Shown here in pieces: positions 36,107 to 48,913 of a DNA stretch of 64,000 nt. The notes under the pieces were generated by a model that did no database searches, had not been told where the DNA came from, and saw only the letters and a program-made list of their open reading frames with translations. The stretch spans positions 122,001 to 186,000 of the forward strand of contig JAQFVV010012447.1 of assembly GCA_028023455.1 (NCBI GenBank), in the 5' to 3' direction. This stretch comes from Epiperipatus broadwayi (taxonomy: Eukaryota; Onychophora; Udeonychophora; Euonychophora; Peripatidae). The position numbers and the translations under genes are program-made. Each line of letters opens with the position of its first letter. Position 1 is the first letter of the stretch.

Positions 36107-38170
36107 CTGTCCATTTCTGACTTACCCCGGGAAATGATTGCTGATTCTCTTGATCAACTTTGACTAACGCTGCAATGGCAATTTCAACGTCCATTTCTGA
36201 CTTACGCTTTGGAAACGGCGAGTTGGGTCTCCCTGAAAAGTGGCTTCAACTACTCTGGTTTGCATCTTTTAAGGGAATGATCCTGGCATCTTATGTTCTA
36301 AATCTTCCAGTTGAGCTTTAAACTTAACCTTAACTAACCTCTATATTACCCTCTTCCCTTTAGATTCAAATCTTTATACTCCTAATATAACTTAGATTGC
36401 TTTATGTTATTTATCACTAATCCTACAATATTATTTTAAATACACATGACATTACTTTAACATATTATTTATATTATTCTGAACTATTCACATTATCTTA
36501 CATATTTATTTAATTACACTATTTTTTTTAAACTTGTTTATCTTATATATTAACGTCTGTATTCAGAGAGAAAAACTGTTTTACTTTATTACAATTCTTA
36601 TTATCAAATATCTATTTGACTAATTAATTTTATTCTAGAAATTCCGTTATCTTTTCATTTTTTAAATTACAACTTTACTTTTATATCATTAATTTGCCCA
36701 TTTATTTAACTTGATTTTATTGTTTTTATTTATTTGAACTGTTTATTTATGAGCATTTCCTTAATTAATATGTGCGTGGAGAAAAATAAATCTTTTATTC
36801 TCTACTCCATTATTATTATTGCTTTCAAACTTTATTTATTATTCAGTTATTTTAATTTTATTATTTTAGTTTTAAATAAAGTTTCAGTTTAACTTCTCAA
36901 TTATTGCATTAGTAATCTTTCTGCTCTTGTCCATTTCGCCTTTTGTTTTTTCCTTTCTATTCTGCCCGTTTACTAACTCTTAAACTTGTCCTCCTTTTTC
37001 TTTCTACAAATTCTATAATATAAATAACTTCCTCTCTTATCGTTCCCTTTATATTTTATTGTTTATCTTTCTCTTCCATTTGTTTTGACTTGTAACTCGA
37101 AAACTTTAACCTAGACAAATTTCTTCAATCTGGAAATTTTTTCTACCTTTTCTTTGTTTTCTCTCATCTCAGCAATGCAACGTTTACTTTAACCTTTTTA
37201 ATTTTTGTAAATTTTCTCCTATCTCTACCTTGAACTTATGTTTTTCTTTTATTTCTTGATCTCATTTGTGTCTACTTTATTTATCCAACCTATCTGATTC
37301 TAATTCAATTTCTATGTCTTTACCTCAACTTCCTTTTCAACTTCCTGACTTTCTTTAATTAAATCTAACCTTAACTCTTGCTTCTTCTCTACCTTTACCG
37401 TTATTTCTCTTATTTCTCTTACTTCTGCTCTGAGTTCTTTAATTTCTGTTTTAACCTGACTAATTTCTTCCTTCAATTCTGCTTTGAGTTCTAACTGACT
37501 TTGTTTAAATTCTTGACGCATTTCTTCCATCATATTCATCATCATTCGCATCTCAGATACTTCTTCTTTCTTCTTTTCTACTAACTGGGGATTTTTAAAA
37601 TATATTGGGCTTTCTTTCGGATCCATTTTCGAAAATTTCAATTTCAAAGTACTAGCGCTTATGTTAAACTAAATTTAAATACGACTTATTTATTTATTTT
37701 TCTTACTAAGATGGAAACTCATGCTAACTCTACCCTTTTAGTCCTTTTCTCTACCTGATCTTAATGCTTTAACTCTGCCCATAACATCTAATTGACTCTG
37801 ATTTGATAGCATAAATGTCAAATCTCTTTTCATTTCGAAAAAATTTTTGGTATTTTTTTTTTAAATTAAAACACTTTACATCGTAATTTAACTTTTTAGA
37901 TTTTTATTTTCAACAAGCAAAGTATTTAATTAACTGTCATTTATGACAAGTTCCCACGTTGGGTAAACCTTTGAACCGATTTCGTTAATGTGCATTCAAA
38001 CACGGCCTCTTAGGCAGAGAAGACATATCAAAGTATGTTGCCCAAACGATAGCTATAAAATATATAACTAGCATTACATTTCCAGGACATAACTTCTTCT
38101 CGACTGTTGAGTTCAACACCAAGTTCAAAGCACCTTTTTTTGTTTGTGTATAAACACGGGCGCCAGCTAT
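35837..38170 (-). mobile_element. Internal region of a short LTR retroelement
   Basis: Lies between the two LTRs. On the minus strand, TGGCGCCCGTGTTTATAC (38150-38167) sits immediately inside the 5' LTR and resembles a tRNA primer-binding site of the TGGCGCCC type. A coiled-coil ORF starts about 500 bases further in, and a purine-rich tract (AAAAGGAAGGGGG) precedes the 3' LTR. No protease, RT, RNase H or integrase was recognised in 2.3 kb, so the element is probably non-autonomous or internally deleted. Confidence 0.6.
37312..37647 (-). CDS. Gag-like coiled-coil ORF of LTR element
   Basis: A 111-codon frame. A start codon at 37626-37624 (MDPKESPIYFKNPQ) may be more natural than the upstream one. 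Residues from about 25 to 100 are a strongly charged heptad-like coiled coil (EMRQEFKQSQLELKAELKEE, then VKTEIKELRAEVREIREITV). Its place just after the primer-binding-site-like sequence is that of gag. N-terminal coiled coils are common in invertebrate LTR-element gag proteins. No capsid or zinc-knuckle region follows, so it is truncated or specialised. A host gene is unlikely given the LTR setting. Confidence 0.5.
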   Translation of the reverse strand: MKLKFSKMDPKESPIYFKNPQLVEKKKEEVSEMRMMMNMMEEMRQEFKQSQLELKAELKEEISQVKTEIKELRAEVREIREITVKVEKKQELRLDLIKESQEVEKEVEVKT

Positions 38171-39703
38171 CTATTCAAGGATGAATAACGCACTTTGAGC
38201 AATGGCCACTAACTCAATGCCTAAATCCATGACTAGCTCAGCTGTTTGTAATCACTAATAGATTATACATAATTAGTGGTTAAAAGACTTGATAAAAAGA
38301 ATTTGATAAAAAGAATTGATAAAAAGAATTGACCGACAAATAAAGTTTAATTTTAAAGATAATTTATTAACTAACATTTATTTACTAAATTTAAACATTT
38401 ATACTTCTAATAAAACATATGCATATTTTAAATTAACATTCTAAATAGTTTAAATATTCTTGAATATTTCATAACAGAACACTGGGAATATATCTACTTT
38501 GACTAATAATATTGATATAAGGATCACGCACATATTAACTCATGCACACACATAATAATGATAATAAAGGACTACTTAGCATTTGAAATTTAATCACACA
38601 CATCAATAGTTCATTTATGTATGATATAGAATTCATATAATTATACTCTTGAAAGATTCGTACGAATTAATGAAATGCAATGGCTATTACAGTATAAACG
38701 AAAATAAGCAAATGTTTTACCTAAGATTTTGAACATAGATTTAGCACTTTGTTTTCTTCTTGTTTGTTGTTTCTTCCAGTATGAATGGTTCCAGTATTAA
38801 TGCTTCCAGCCGGCTGGGACGTTTCCTTGATGAGTTTCCTTATTATTCACGATTATTACTATTGGAGACAAGTAGATACTGATGGAGATTTTCTAAGTTG
38901 TTACGTTGACATTATTTCACGGGCAGATCTTGCTGTTTTCATCGGACTTTTTAGGCTGTGGAGAGGCATAATTTCCCAAAATCTTCTCAACACTGCATTT
39001 TGTTTGTTAACGGACTCAATTAATTTCTGAACTGCACTACTCAATTACTTTTGTGAACTGCACTCACTCAACTAATTTGTGAACTGACTACTGTCCGATA
39101 AAAAAAGGTCTATTTATACCTGCGCCTTGTTGTCTTTCTAATATCTCTGGCAAAGATCTGTTGTCAAATTCCAGTGATAATCATTTGATAAACGTGTTTT
39201 GGAAGATTGCTTAATTAGTAATAGCCATGAATAAAACGTATTGTTTTATTTTATTAATAGCATTGCGTGTTTTTAATGATAATCTTCTTTTAATTGCATA
39301 CATTTTATTTATTTACAAATCGCATATATACGATATATTTTTAATACAATTTACTATTTAGTTTTAACATTATTTTTTCTTTAATTAAACTTGAATGAAA
39401 AGAGATTTGTATGTTTTAATTTTTTAAATTATATTTTTACGAATACTAATAAAAACTCTTTATTTCCTTTTGTAAACCTTTAGTTTCATTTCTTAAACCA
39501 AGACTCCCCTCCCCCTTTTTGATTAATTAATTGTAGCTTTTTATTTCAAAACTAACGCTAGAAAACTATTGGATTTTTATCTTTTTCAAAAACAAACTGA
39601 ATAAACTCTTCAACATTTAATTTTATGTTTTTCTTTAACGAAAGATTATTTTAATAATATAATTTTAGATAAAATTATATGTGCCTATATCAATATAGGT
39701 ACA
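38171..39703 (-). repeat. LTR (5' LTR of the minus-strand element)
   Basis: The longer partner of 34602-35836. On the minus strand it begins TGTACCTATATTG and ends next to the primer-binding-site-like TGGCGCCC. The open frame at 38785-39030 lies inside the LTR and is not conserved in the other copy, so it is not a gene. Relative to this copy the other LTR lacks many 1-4 base pieces and some longer blocks. Confidence 0.7.
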
Positions 39704-39750
39704 ATATATATAATAATCCCAGTGCATAAAGCTATACTGAAATAAATATA

Positions 39751-39912
39751 CAAATATTAAGCATTAAATCACTCCACATGATTAAGAAATCCAGTGCTGC
39801 ATTTTGATGTGGCTATTTTGAAATATGAACTGTAATTTATTTTATATATTAGTTCACAGAGGACAGTACTGGATTTTTTAACCGTGTGGGGTGATTTAAT
39901 GCTTAATATTTA
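39751..39912. repeat. Foldback MITE-like element beside the LTR
   Basis: Arms 39751-39799 and 39864-39912 are imperfect reverse complements (AATATTAAGCATTAAATCAC against GTGATTTAATGCTTAATATT; AATCCAGTGCTG against CAGTACTGGATT), with a spacer of about 64 bases. A short (TA)n run follows on the right. No coding capacity. Confidence 0.85.
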
Positions 39913-39944
39913 TATATATATATAATTAGATTCCAACCAGTCAC

Positions 39945-40145
39945 AAACTAAACATTCACAGTAAATATAGTAATCAATATTTCTCAATGCTGTCAAGGCA
40001 ACCTTCTCACCTTTTTAATAGCAAGAATGGAAATCCATTCTTACTAATGGTCCATTGAATATACATGGACACTTAAAGATTGCAACTTGACTACAGAGTA
40101 TGAAATATTGTTACAATGAAGTTTAAATAAACCTCTAATCTAATG
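39945..40145 (-). repeat. Single copy of the 350-bp array unit (family F)
   Basis: TATAGTAATCAATATTTCTC, GTCAAGGCAACC, CTTACTAATGGTCCATTGAA and AATAAACCTCT match, in reverse orientation, the units arrayed at 47767-48858. About 200 of 350 bases are present. This shows the unit is a dispersed repeat and not only a local satellite. Confidence 0.75.
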
Positions 40146-42814
40146 TTTGGTTTGTCTTTAAAGAAGTTTGTAAACTTGTTAGTTTATTAGCAAAATTTAA
40201 GATCGTTTGCTTATTTAAAATTTCATGCTCTGTGTTTGAGTTAGTTTGTATTTCAATATTTAACATCCTTTAACGTACAACTTCAAAGTGGTATCATTTT
40301 GAGATTCGCTATTATTGAGATATAGACTTTTAAACAGAGGTTGTTACTGAATATTTGTAACTGTATAATGGTTTATATATATATATCTGTAAATTATGCC
40401 ATTTCATGGAACTAGTATTTTCTATTTATAATATAATTTGATTGTTAATAGTTTATATTAGAATGTGAATTTTATTATAGTACATACCTTTTTTTTATTA
40501 CATATAATAAATATACTTGTATTTTAAAGTAAGGAATAAAATTATTTAATTTTTAAGAAAAAGTTATAAAGATGAGTTTGATTAATTTTCATTACTTTTT
40601 TGAACAAAAGTCTAGTTCCTTATTATCCTAAATACATTATTATATTATATAAGTGGAATACATTGTTAAGTAATTTGTTATCTTATATTATCTTAACTAT
40701 TGTTGGGAGAAAACATTTGTAATTTTATTTTAGACTCAAATTTATTAATGTGTATATTTATTATGATTCCGTTTCAAATGCGAACTTTACATATTTAGAG
40801 TGTGTTCGTGCGTACAAATATTTAACAGTGCAGAATGATAATATCATCTGTATATCATCTACGATTATTTTATATTGTGTGAAAAATAAATTTTATTTTA
40901 GTTTTTGCTAAAGGATTAAAGATATAATTTTTTAAAAGATATTTTCCTTTATTTGAAAACATTATGTGCAATAATTGTTTTGGAATTTATGAAACAATAA
41001 TTGTAGATATAATATAAATATCAATTTAATATAAACCACTAACTATCACATGATTACTCTGGCTTGCACTGAGTGGCACTACTTTAGGGAGAGGTTTGCC
41101 TCTATTTAGTATATATGCCATAATAAAAAAGGCTGCCTTGACCGCAAACATATTGAGATTTTGGGTATTGTTTAGACTGTGGATTGCTTTCATGGATTTA
41201 TATATATTATTCTTGTTATAATTTGAACTGATTAATCAGATTCTCAAGGTATAATAATTTTTCTCTTAGTTCTGTAATCAGGTTAAATTAAAACCATCTG
41301 CTTCATATTGTGAAACTTTGGAAAGGAATTTTACTTAAGAGAAATTAAAACAACAGACATCTTTTATTCATATGATTTAATGATAAATTGATTTGTGACT
41401 TATTGATGCTTATTAAATGCTGTGTTTGCATTTTTAGTAACTCTTCAAGGTCAAGTGTAATTATTCTGTCATTCAGACGCAGTCCATTGATTGAGGAACA
41501 TCAAAGCATAAATTAAATCAAGAATAAAATGATATTTTTGTTAGAACGATACTGTTAAACATACATAACACGGATTTATTCTATGTTCAATTATTTGATT
41601 CTAATTCTAATTTCAGTATTCCATTATTAAAGTAGTGATGAAGTAATTCTCAAAACAACTGATATTAAAATGAAAACCAGTGATTATGCCCATATCAATT
41701 TTTATATATATATGATGAGTTTTCCTGGGGAAAAGCCTTCAATTCCCCCTCCCCTTTATTTATTTTTCCTATTGGACAAAATTTAATTTTGATTCGATGC
41801 TTTTATTCTGCAAATTAATAGTTATTATTTTCTTCTCATGTAATTCCACAGAAGATATAGGTAAAATATTTTTTTTTATGTTTAATATGCAAAAACAGAT
41901 ATTTTATTTCATCGTTTTTGCACTTCTGAAACATGGTGATGATTATTTAACATTGAAAATATATTGCAATAGGAATATAGTTTAAAATAAATCAATGTTT
42001 ACTGTATTTTCATTAATAATCTTTCATTACAAATAGCAGTGGATACCTTGCTCTTATGCTTGTAGTACTTTGGTTATGCTTTAGAGGAAAATTATACAAA
42101 TACAGGTGGGACATGTTTGACCAACCCTAAAAAATACACAACAACTAAGATAAATAGTCTGAGAACTATTTATGTGATTCTAAAAAACAAAAACAAAAGA
42201 TCTTTCAAATTACATATAATTTTATACTAAAAACTGAACGTCTCTAGAGTTTTATAATTTAATCCAGGGAATAGTTTTGATTTATAGTAACAAGACTCAA
42301 AATCATTTTTGTTGTCAAAATATAAAGTAATACTTTACATTGTAAACTACCAATGAAAATGTTATTAAAGAGAATTTAAACAATTTACACTGAGTGACGT
42401 AAAACTTGTGAAAGATATAAAACTTTAAAATATATTTTTGACTTAAATACAAAATATAAACATAAAGTCCCAAAATTAAAGAAAAATGATACAAGAAATA
42501 ATGAAATCATCAATAGTTTGCATTAGAATTTTGCTTCTTATTAAGAAACAAAATTCTCTAATGAATTGTAAAATATGGTTGATAAGAAATTGAAAAAACT
42601 TGAAAAATTATTAGAGGAAATTGGAAGAACTCATGATGAATAATAATTCTTCTACCGACAAACCATGACTTTAATTAAATATGTTGCCACATTTGAATTA
42701 AGATGAAACTTAGTATTTTTGTCAAATTGCAAACAAGTTTAGATTTTTTTTAAATAATTGCCACATAGTTAACCCAACTAGCTATCCAAATTAATAAGGT
42801 AAAGAAGTTGTTAA

Positions 42815-43075
42815 ATAGAATTTACCAGGTGAGGATTTTAATGTTTTCCTATTTTTGTTTTACTCTCTAACTAACACTAGTAAATGGATATCCATTTACC
42901 AACCAATTTTTAATGTTTATCTAGATTGGCTATGACCAACTATCTGAAAGAAAAGTCCCAAACCCTGTTTGAAAGAAAAAAGTTTTAATATTATTTGCAT
43001 TCAAATCACAGTTTATAAGCATGGCAAGCTGATACGCCAACCATTATATCATAAGTTTCTCAAATATCCAGTTAA
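42815..43075 (-). repeat. SINE family B, inverted copy
   Basis: The minus strand carries ATGATATAATGGTTGGCGTA, a tRNA-like head, and further along TTGGTAAATGGATATCCATT and CTAGTGTTAGTTAGAGAG, which parallel the tail of 12150-12392. The B-box is degenerate (GTGATTTGAATGC). Diverged copy. Confidence 0.45.
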
Positions 43076-43699
43076 TGTTCTAATTTTCAATAAGAAGCGA
43101 AAATTTTAGGTTAATCTGGATTAGTCAAGTGACTATTGATGTGCTGAGTGCAAAACAAAAAATTGACTGCAATGTGTTAAAGCTTTCAGTACTAATGAGA
43201 TGTTTAGGGGAAAGGGATTGATATTATAATCTTACAACTCCTAAGCTCATGGTTTATTTATACTTTTTCAAAGTAATCTTGTTTTAAAAATTTTAGAAAT
43301 GAGAATTTTAAATTTGAAAAATCAAGATAATTGTTTATAATTTGTTTCACAAATTCTGCACTCAAGCCTTTGACCCAAAAATAAATTAATGATCATTACT
43401 GATAATATATTAAATTCAGAGATAGTTATAAATTTCTAGCCTATGTATAAATTTTAAATCTCAGGTAAAAAATAGATTTATTAATCTTGAGCTAAGATTA
43501 AAAAGCTATATCTGGGTTAGAAATTATAATCTCTTGATTAATAAATGATTAATAATAATCACTAATGTTTGTGTGAAACAAATGGTGTCAAATTTGTGAT
43601 TATAAAAAGTGTGAAATGCATTTTTGGATTCATTTATCTTTTCAAATATTTTTATTCATATGTTTCAAAAATCAAACCACTAAACATCACATGATTACT

Positions 43700-43870
43700 A
43701 TTTTTCTAAGATCTAGGTGCAATGCTCTCAGATACAAAGCTCCTCATTGATGAAAGCCACAAGTTAGAAACTAGTCTGGACATATTGGATGAGTAGGCAC
43801 TAAATAGGAATTTTATGCACAAATCTTCTTGCACTGGGTGGCACTACTGTATGGAGAGTTTTACCTTTGT
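43700..43870 (+). repeat. Dispersed repeat family D
   Basis: Starts CTAAGATCTAGGTGCAATGC and runs through GAAACTAGTCTGG and GATGAGTAGGCACT to GGTGGCACTACTGTATGGAG. Good match to the copy at 13195-13372 and to the right arm at 51450-51640. Confidence 0.75.
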
Positions 43871-46339
43871 TATGATTCAAAAATATATAGTAGAATAAAA
43901 GTTTTAAGTATTATTGTTTAGTAATAACCAGTGGCATGATGATCGTAGAGCAAATCAAGACATGTATAGGTCTCTGGGTTTCAGGAACCCATTGATTGTT
44001 GATTATTGGCATAAAAAATAATAATTAAAATTTTAAGTATATGTTACAAATATTAATCTTTTTAAAATTTTTACATAGAAACCCAAAAATTTTAGCTATA
44101 GTATCAGTAACATTAGAAATCAATTTAGATATAGTACAAAAAAATTGAACTAAAGAAAATTTTAGAAATATTAAAAAAATGTTAATAAAAACAATAATAA
44201 AACAGCTATATATAAACAAAAAAAAATAGAAGCTTGAAATCTAGAGGTAATCAACAGAATAATATCAGAATTCTAAAATATAAATTATGAACAGAGAACA
44301 AAAAGGAAATGAAATTGTATTAATGAAATGATGTGATTAAACTTTAAAGTTTATACCATTACCTTTATGAATGATGAACAATAATCTTTGAAGTGGATGA
44401 TGTCGAAGATATTAATGCAAAAAATTTCATACCTGTAATCAATTATATTAATAAAATATCTATTATTGTTTTAAGCATTTATGTTATGAGAAACTTTCAA
44501 AGAACAACTAAATATGCAGCAAAAATAAATATCGTATTACGAATAGGAAATTAGATAATATAACACAAATGTAGCTAGATTGTATTAGAAAGTATTATTT
44601 TAATAAAAGATTATACTGAAGTAAGAGGTCATAAAATTCCACAAAATAAATAAATAAATAAAATATGAAATAAAAATATATAATTAGTTATTTAGGATGT
44701 CATGTGATGACTGACCAACCAAATAAGAAGTTGCTATAAAACTTTCATTTAGTTGACTAAACCATTTTTTAAAATACATATAGTGAGGAATTAAACCAGA
44801 AACCTTCAGCTCTTTACTCCATTATTCTATCATTTTGCTAAAACTAGCTCAAACTAAAAAAATATTGTTTTTGTGTCCACTTATATTTTATATGATTGTG
44901 TGGAATTAAATTGCAATGTTTATATGAAGAATACTTTAAATTGACCACAGACATCCAGTTTAGCTTGAGAGTATATCTGGAAAAAAAAATAAAATATAGT
45001 AAGTTGTGCATACGATTTCAAGGATACTTCCATTGCTCTATTTTATAAATGAGATAGAAAATACTGCATTAATTATCTTGGAATGTCATTGTTATTCACA
45101 ACATTGAAAATGTTTTAAAAAATTAATTAAATGGGTTGTTTTCAGTCATGAATGAGTGATTACCATCATTGCAGACATTGGAGATTTTTGTCCAGGAAAA
45201 TAAAGCAAAAACATCATAATCAAAGTGTAATTTACATAGTGCTTTTATTGATTCAGTCATAATACTTAACTCTATTAACAGAAAAAGTGATGTATTATCA
45301 TATTTAAAAAAATTAATCATTATAGTTTTCTCATACTAAATATCTGCTTTATGTTGGTATGAAAGAAAATGATACTACTTATAGGTGAAAAATTCAAGAC
45401 ATTTGAAATGAAAATTAAAGTCAAATTACAATGTATATTCTAAACATGCTTTCATTTTTATGAAAGAAGTTCTTGGACTAATGTATATCCAGTTTTCTGA
45501 AGCAGTCATCAACATGTATTAAGTGTTTGATGGTGGGATTTTTTATTTAAACTGATTAAAAACAAGAACTTCAATTTCTAGCTTTCTAGATTTATAGTAT
45601 GTTAGTGTTGCCAATTCTGAAAAATTATCCATAGAATCTTTTAATGTGTTCTATGGAGTTCATAAAAAGTTTAAGAATCAAAAATGATAGAACTGGAGTT
45701 CTGATAAGTTGACTTTGAGTCCCAATTCCTGCCATTCAACATTTGCAGTAACCCACAGATTATATCATTAATTTAAAATAAAGCTCGACAAAATATTCTT
45801 AATGTGTTTAATATAACAGCTAATAAATTTTGCTTAGTTTAGTAGATAATGTTAAAAAGCACTGACACTTTATTGGCCACTAACAGAAAAAACTTTTCAG
45901 CAACATATGAATAGTTATTAGTTTGAGAATCAGTAATACAGACTCCATATTAGCAAGTTAAATTTTAGAATATGTCACAATAATGATATAATCAATTGAA
46001 TGACTTTTATATAACACTGGTATTCAATAAGATAATATATATATATTGAATTAAATATTTTCTGTGGATTGTTATTCTAATAAAGAATAGAAAAAAGATT
46101 TTATCCATGAAAACAGAGGTAATCTTAGCTTTTGATGTTGCCAGGAAACTATCAATTAATATTAGTTGACAATTTCTCCAAGGTTAAATAAATATTTTCC
46201 ATTATCTATAGTAACTCTTTTCTTGGGGTTTATTTTTGAAATAAAAGAATATATATATATATATATATCAAAATATTAATATATAACAAACTAACCAAAG
46301 GAAATACATATAAAAACAAAAAAAAAAGACTTATAAATC

Positions 46340-47320
46340 CAATAAATAATATTATATTTCAACCAGAGGACTGGTTTTCATCAGAAAGAAAAAAAATACA
46401 CAGTAAAGTGGCGATAATCAAAAATTACAGATTTGGTAAAAGATTAAAAATTTAACAAAACCCCCCTGATTGGTCACAAAATCTAACACAGAATATCTCC
46501 CCAATCAATGACAAAATTCAAATAAAAAAAAACTACATTCCCTCCTAATCAAACTTAAATTCTATTTAAATTAAAATAAATATAAAAATTAAAATATACA
46601 TATGTGCATACATAGAAAAATTAAACTATGCTCACATACAAAAAATAGCTGTGCTCACATTAATATTCATGAAAAACTAAAATACTTATACATTTTAATC
46701 AAAAATTATAGTTAGTGCAAAGTACAATAATTTATAACTAATTATTTATCTATAAACCAATTAAACACAGATATTAAACATCCATGTAACCAATCTTTAC
46801 ATAAAAAACCTCATATAAGAAAATTTTCACATAAAAAACACACATATAGAAATCATTTAGGAGACTAGGTAACCCACAGATGTAATAGTTCCAGTGTTCA
46901 AATTCAATCCATGTGGTTTTAAGGTCTTGAATTTAAAAATAAAAAAAACTCTCCTTTTGTTTCCTCTCCCTTGTAGAAGAAAAACCTTCCTGAAGAATCA
47001 CTACTTTTAAATCATCAATTGAATGATTCGGTAAGTTAAAATGTTTTGAAACCGGTCTATCTTTATTCTTATGCAAAATGTCAAATCTATGATTAGTCAT
47101 TCTGACATGTAAACTATTTGCTGACTCACCTATATACTGGTTTAAACATCTACTATGCTCTATCAAATATATCAAATTAACACTTTTACATGTAACATAA
47201 TTAGGAATATACCATTTGAAATTACAATTCTTAGTACTAAAGACCACTTTTGTCACAACAATATGTTTACATGTAAAACATCTTTTATCTTTACATGGAG
47301 AACATCCTTTTTCCTGTACA

Positions 47321-47322
<2 letters not shown>
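46340..47322 (-). mobile_element. PLE 3' fragment with well-preserved GIY-YIG nuclease
   Basis: The minus-strand frame can be followed from about 47318: a zinc-finger-like GCSPCKDKRCFTCKH, then KWYIPNYVTCKSVNLIYLIE, the GIY-YIG equivalent QYIGESANSLHVRMTNHRFD (Y-I-G, R and H/N positions visible), and PVSKHFNLPNHSIDDLKVVI. It ends near 46933 at a stop shortly after the KQKESFFYF segment. PLEs of the canonical type carry this zinc finger and GIY-YIG domain C-terminal to the RT. The RT is missing: the fragment stops at the (TA)n tract at 47323. Downstream are about 570 bases of UTR-like sequence and a hammerhead-like core. Confidence 0.85.
46357..46384 (-). ncRNA. Hammerhead-ribozyme-like core (minus strand)
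   Basis: On the minus strand: CTGATGA, an ACCAG-TCCT-CTGGT hairpin, then GAAA. Both catalytic boxes are intact. A 3-bp stem III (ATA/TAT) followed by a cleavable base is possible; stem I pairing is poor. It matches the core at 7987-8014 except in the loop and lies at the same place relative to the PLE nuclease. Confidence 0.65.

Positions 47323-47410
<88 letters not shown>
47323..47410. repeat. (TA)n microsatellite, 88 bases
   Basis: Uninterrupted alternating A/T. It joins the truncated PLE fragment on the left to the inverted 350-bp repeat unit on the right. The YIYIYI-type frames here are translations of the microsatellite. Confidence 0.98.
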
Positions 47411-47411
<1 letters not shown>

Positions 47412-47412
<1 letters not shown>

Positions 47413-48853
47413 AGTGAAATAATGTTTAAAGCTAAATGGGATAATATGTAACCATTAAAAAACAGTCACCACTTAAACATACCAATATAGATAGTAATAT
47501 TATTTCTCACTGTTGTCAAGGCAACCTCTCTTCTTTTAATAATAAGAGTGGAAAATGCACTCTTACTAATGGTCTAATGAATATATATGGACGATTAAAC
47601 ATTGCAACTTGACCACAGAGATTGAAATATTGATACAAAGAAGTCTAAATAAACCTCTTTAAACATGAAATAAGCATGTCCATGTAATGAAGACTAATAA
47701 ATAGTCAATTATAACATTACAAACTGCAATACTGTTAAATTGCTCATATATTATTTAAATAATAAGTGAAATGGTATGTTTAAGTGGTGACTGGTTTTTA
47801 ATGGTTACATATTATACCATTTAGCTTTAAGCATTATTTCACTTACTATTTAAATAATACATGAGCAATTTAAAAGTATTGCTTTTTGTATAGTTATAAT
47901 TGACTATTTATTAGTCTTCATTACATGGACATGTTTATTTCATGTTTAAGGGGGTTTATTTAAACTTCATTGTATCAATATTTAATTCTCTGTGGTCAAG
48001 TTATAATCTTTAAGTGTCCATATATGTTCATTGAACCATTAGTAAGAGTGGATTTCCACTCTTATTATTAAAAAGAGAGGTTGCCTTGACAACAGTGAGA
48101 AATATTGATTACTATCTATATTGGTATGTTTAAGTGGTGAGTGGTTTTTAATGGTTACATATTATCTCATTAACTTTAAGCATTATTTCACTTACTATTT
48201 AAATAATACATGAGCAATTTAAAAGTATTGCTTTTTGTATAGTTATAATTGACTATTTATTAGTCTTCATTACATGGACATGTTTATTTCATGTTTAAGG
48301 GGGTTTATTTAAACTTCATTGTATCAATATTTAATTCTCTGTGGTCAAGTTATAATCTTTAAGTGTCCATATATGTTCATTGAACCATTAGTAAGAGTGG
48401 ATTTCCACTCTTATTATTAAAAAGAGAGGTTGCCTTGACAACAGTGAGAAATATTGATTACTATCTATATTGGTATGTTTAAGTGGTGAGTGGTTTTTAA
48501 TGGTTACATATTATCTCATTAACTTTAAGCATTATTTCACTTATTATTTAAATAATACATGAGCAATTTAAAAGTATTGCTTTTTGTAATGTTATAATTG
48601 ACTATTTATTAGTCTTCATTACATGGACATGTTTATTTCATGTTTAAACAGGTTTATTTAGACTTCATTGTATCAATATTTCAATCTCTGTGGTCAAGTT
48701 ACAATCTTTAAGTGTCCATATATATTCATTGGACCATTAGTAAGAGTGGATTTCCATTCTTATTATTAAAAGGAGAGAGGTTGCCTTTACAACAGTGAGA
48801 AATATTGATTACTATCTATATTGGTATATTTAAGTGGTGACTGGTTTTTAATG

Positions 48854-48858
<5 letters not shown>
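47412..48858. repeat. 350-bp repeat array: one inverted unit then three direct units (family F)
   Basis: Units begin GGTATGTTTAAGTGGTGA at about 47772, 48123 and 48472, and a fourth starts at 48823 before the next (TA)n run; spacing is 349-351 bases. An inverted unit (47412-47770) lies head to head with them. The direct units are almost identical to each other. The inverted unit is somewhat more diverged. Each unit has a small internal hairpin (AAGAGTGGATTTCCACTCTT). No coding capacity. Confidence 0.95.

Positions 48859-48910
<52 letters not shown>
48859..48910. repeat. (TA)n microsatellite, 52 bases
   Basis: Alternating T/A that begins inside the fourth repeat unit (after AATGGTTT). It forms the right border of the array, mirroring the (TA)n tract on the left side. 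Confidence 0.97.

Positions 48911-48913
<3 letters not shown>

Larger units (their letters stand above)
40146..46335. other. Middle of the 21.4 kb intron, mostly unclassified
   Basis: A/T-rich DNA without a recognisable gene. Identified pieces: the family-D 3' end at 41043-41110, an inverted family-B SINE at 42815-43075 and a family-D copy at 43700-43870. A (TA)n tract lies near 46250-46268. The many K/I/F/N-rich open frames (41797, 44025, 45123) show no domain and are probably chance. Confidence 0.5.

Noticed and set aside
38785-39030. 81-codon open frame MVPVLMLPAGWD
   Set aside because: Inside an LTR and not open in the partner LTR.
47155-47451. 98-codon frame with repeated YI
   Set aside because: Antisense to the PLE nuclease and then (TA)n.
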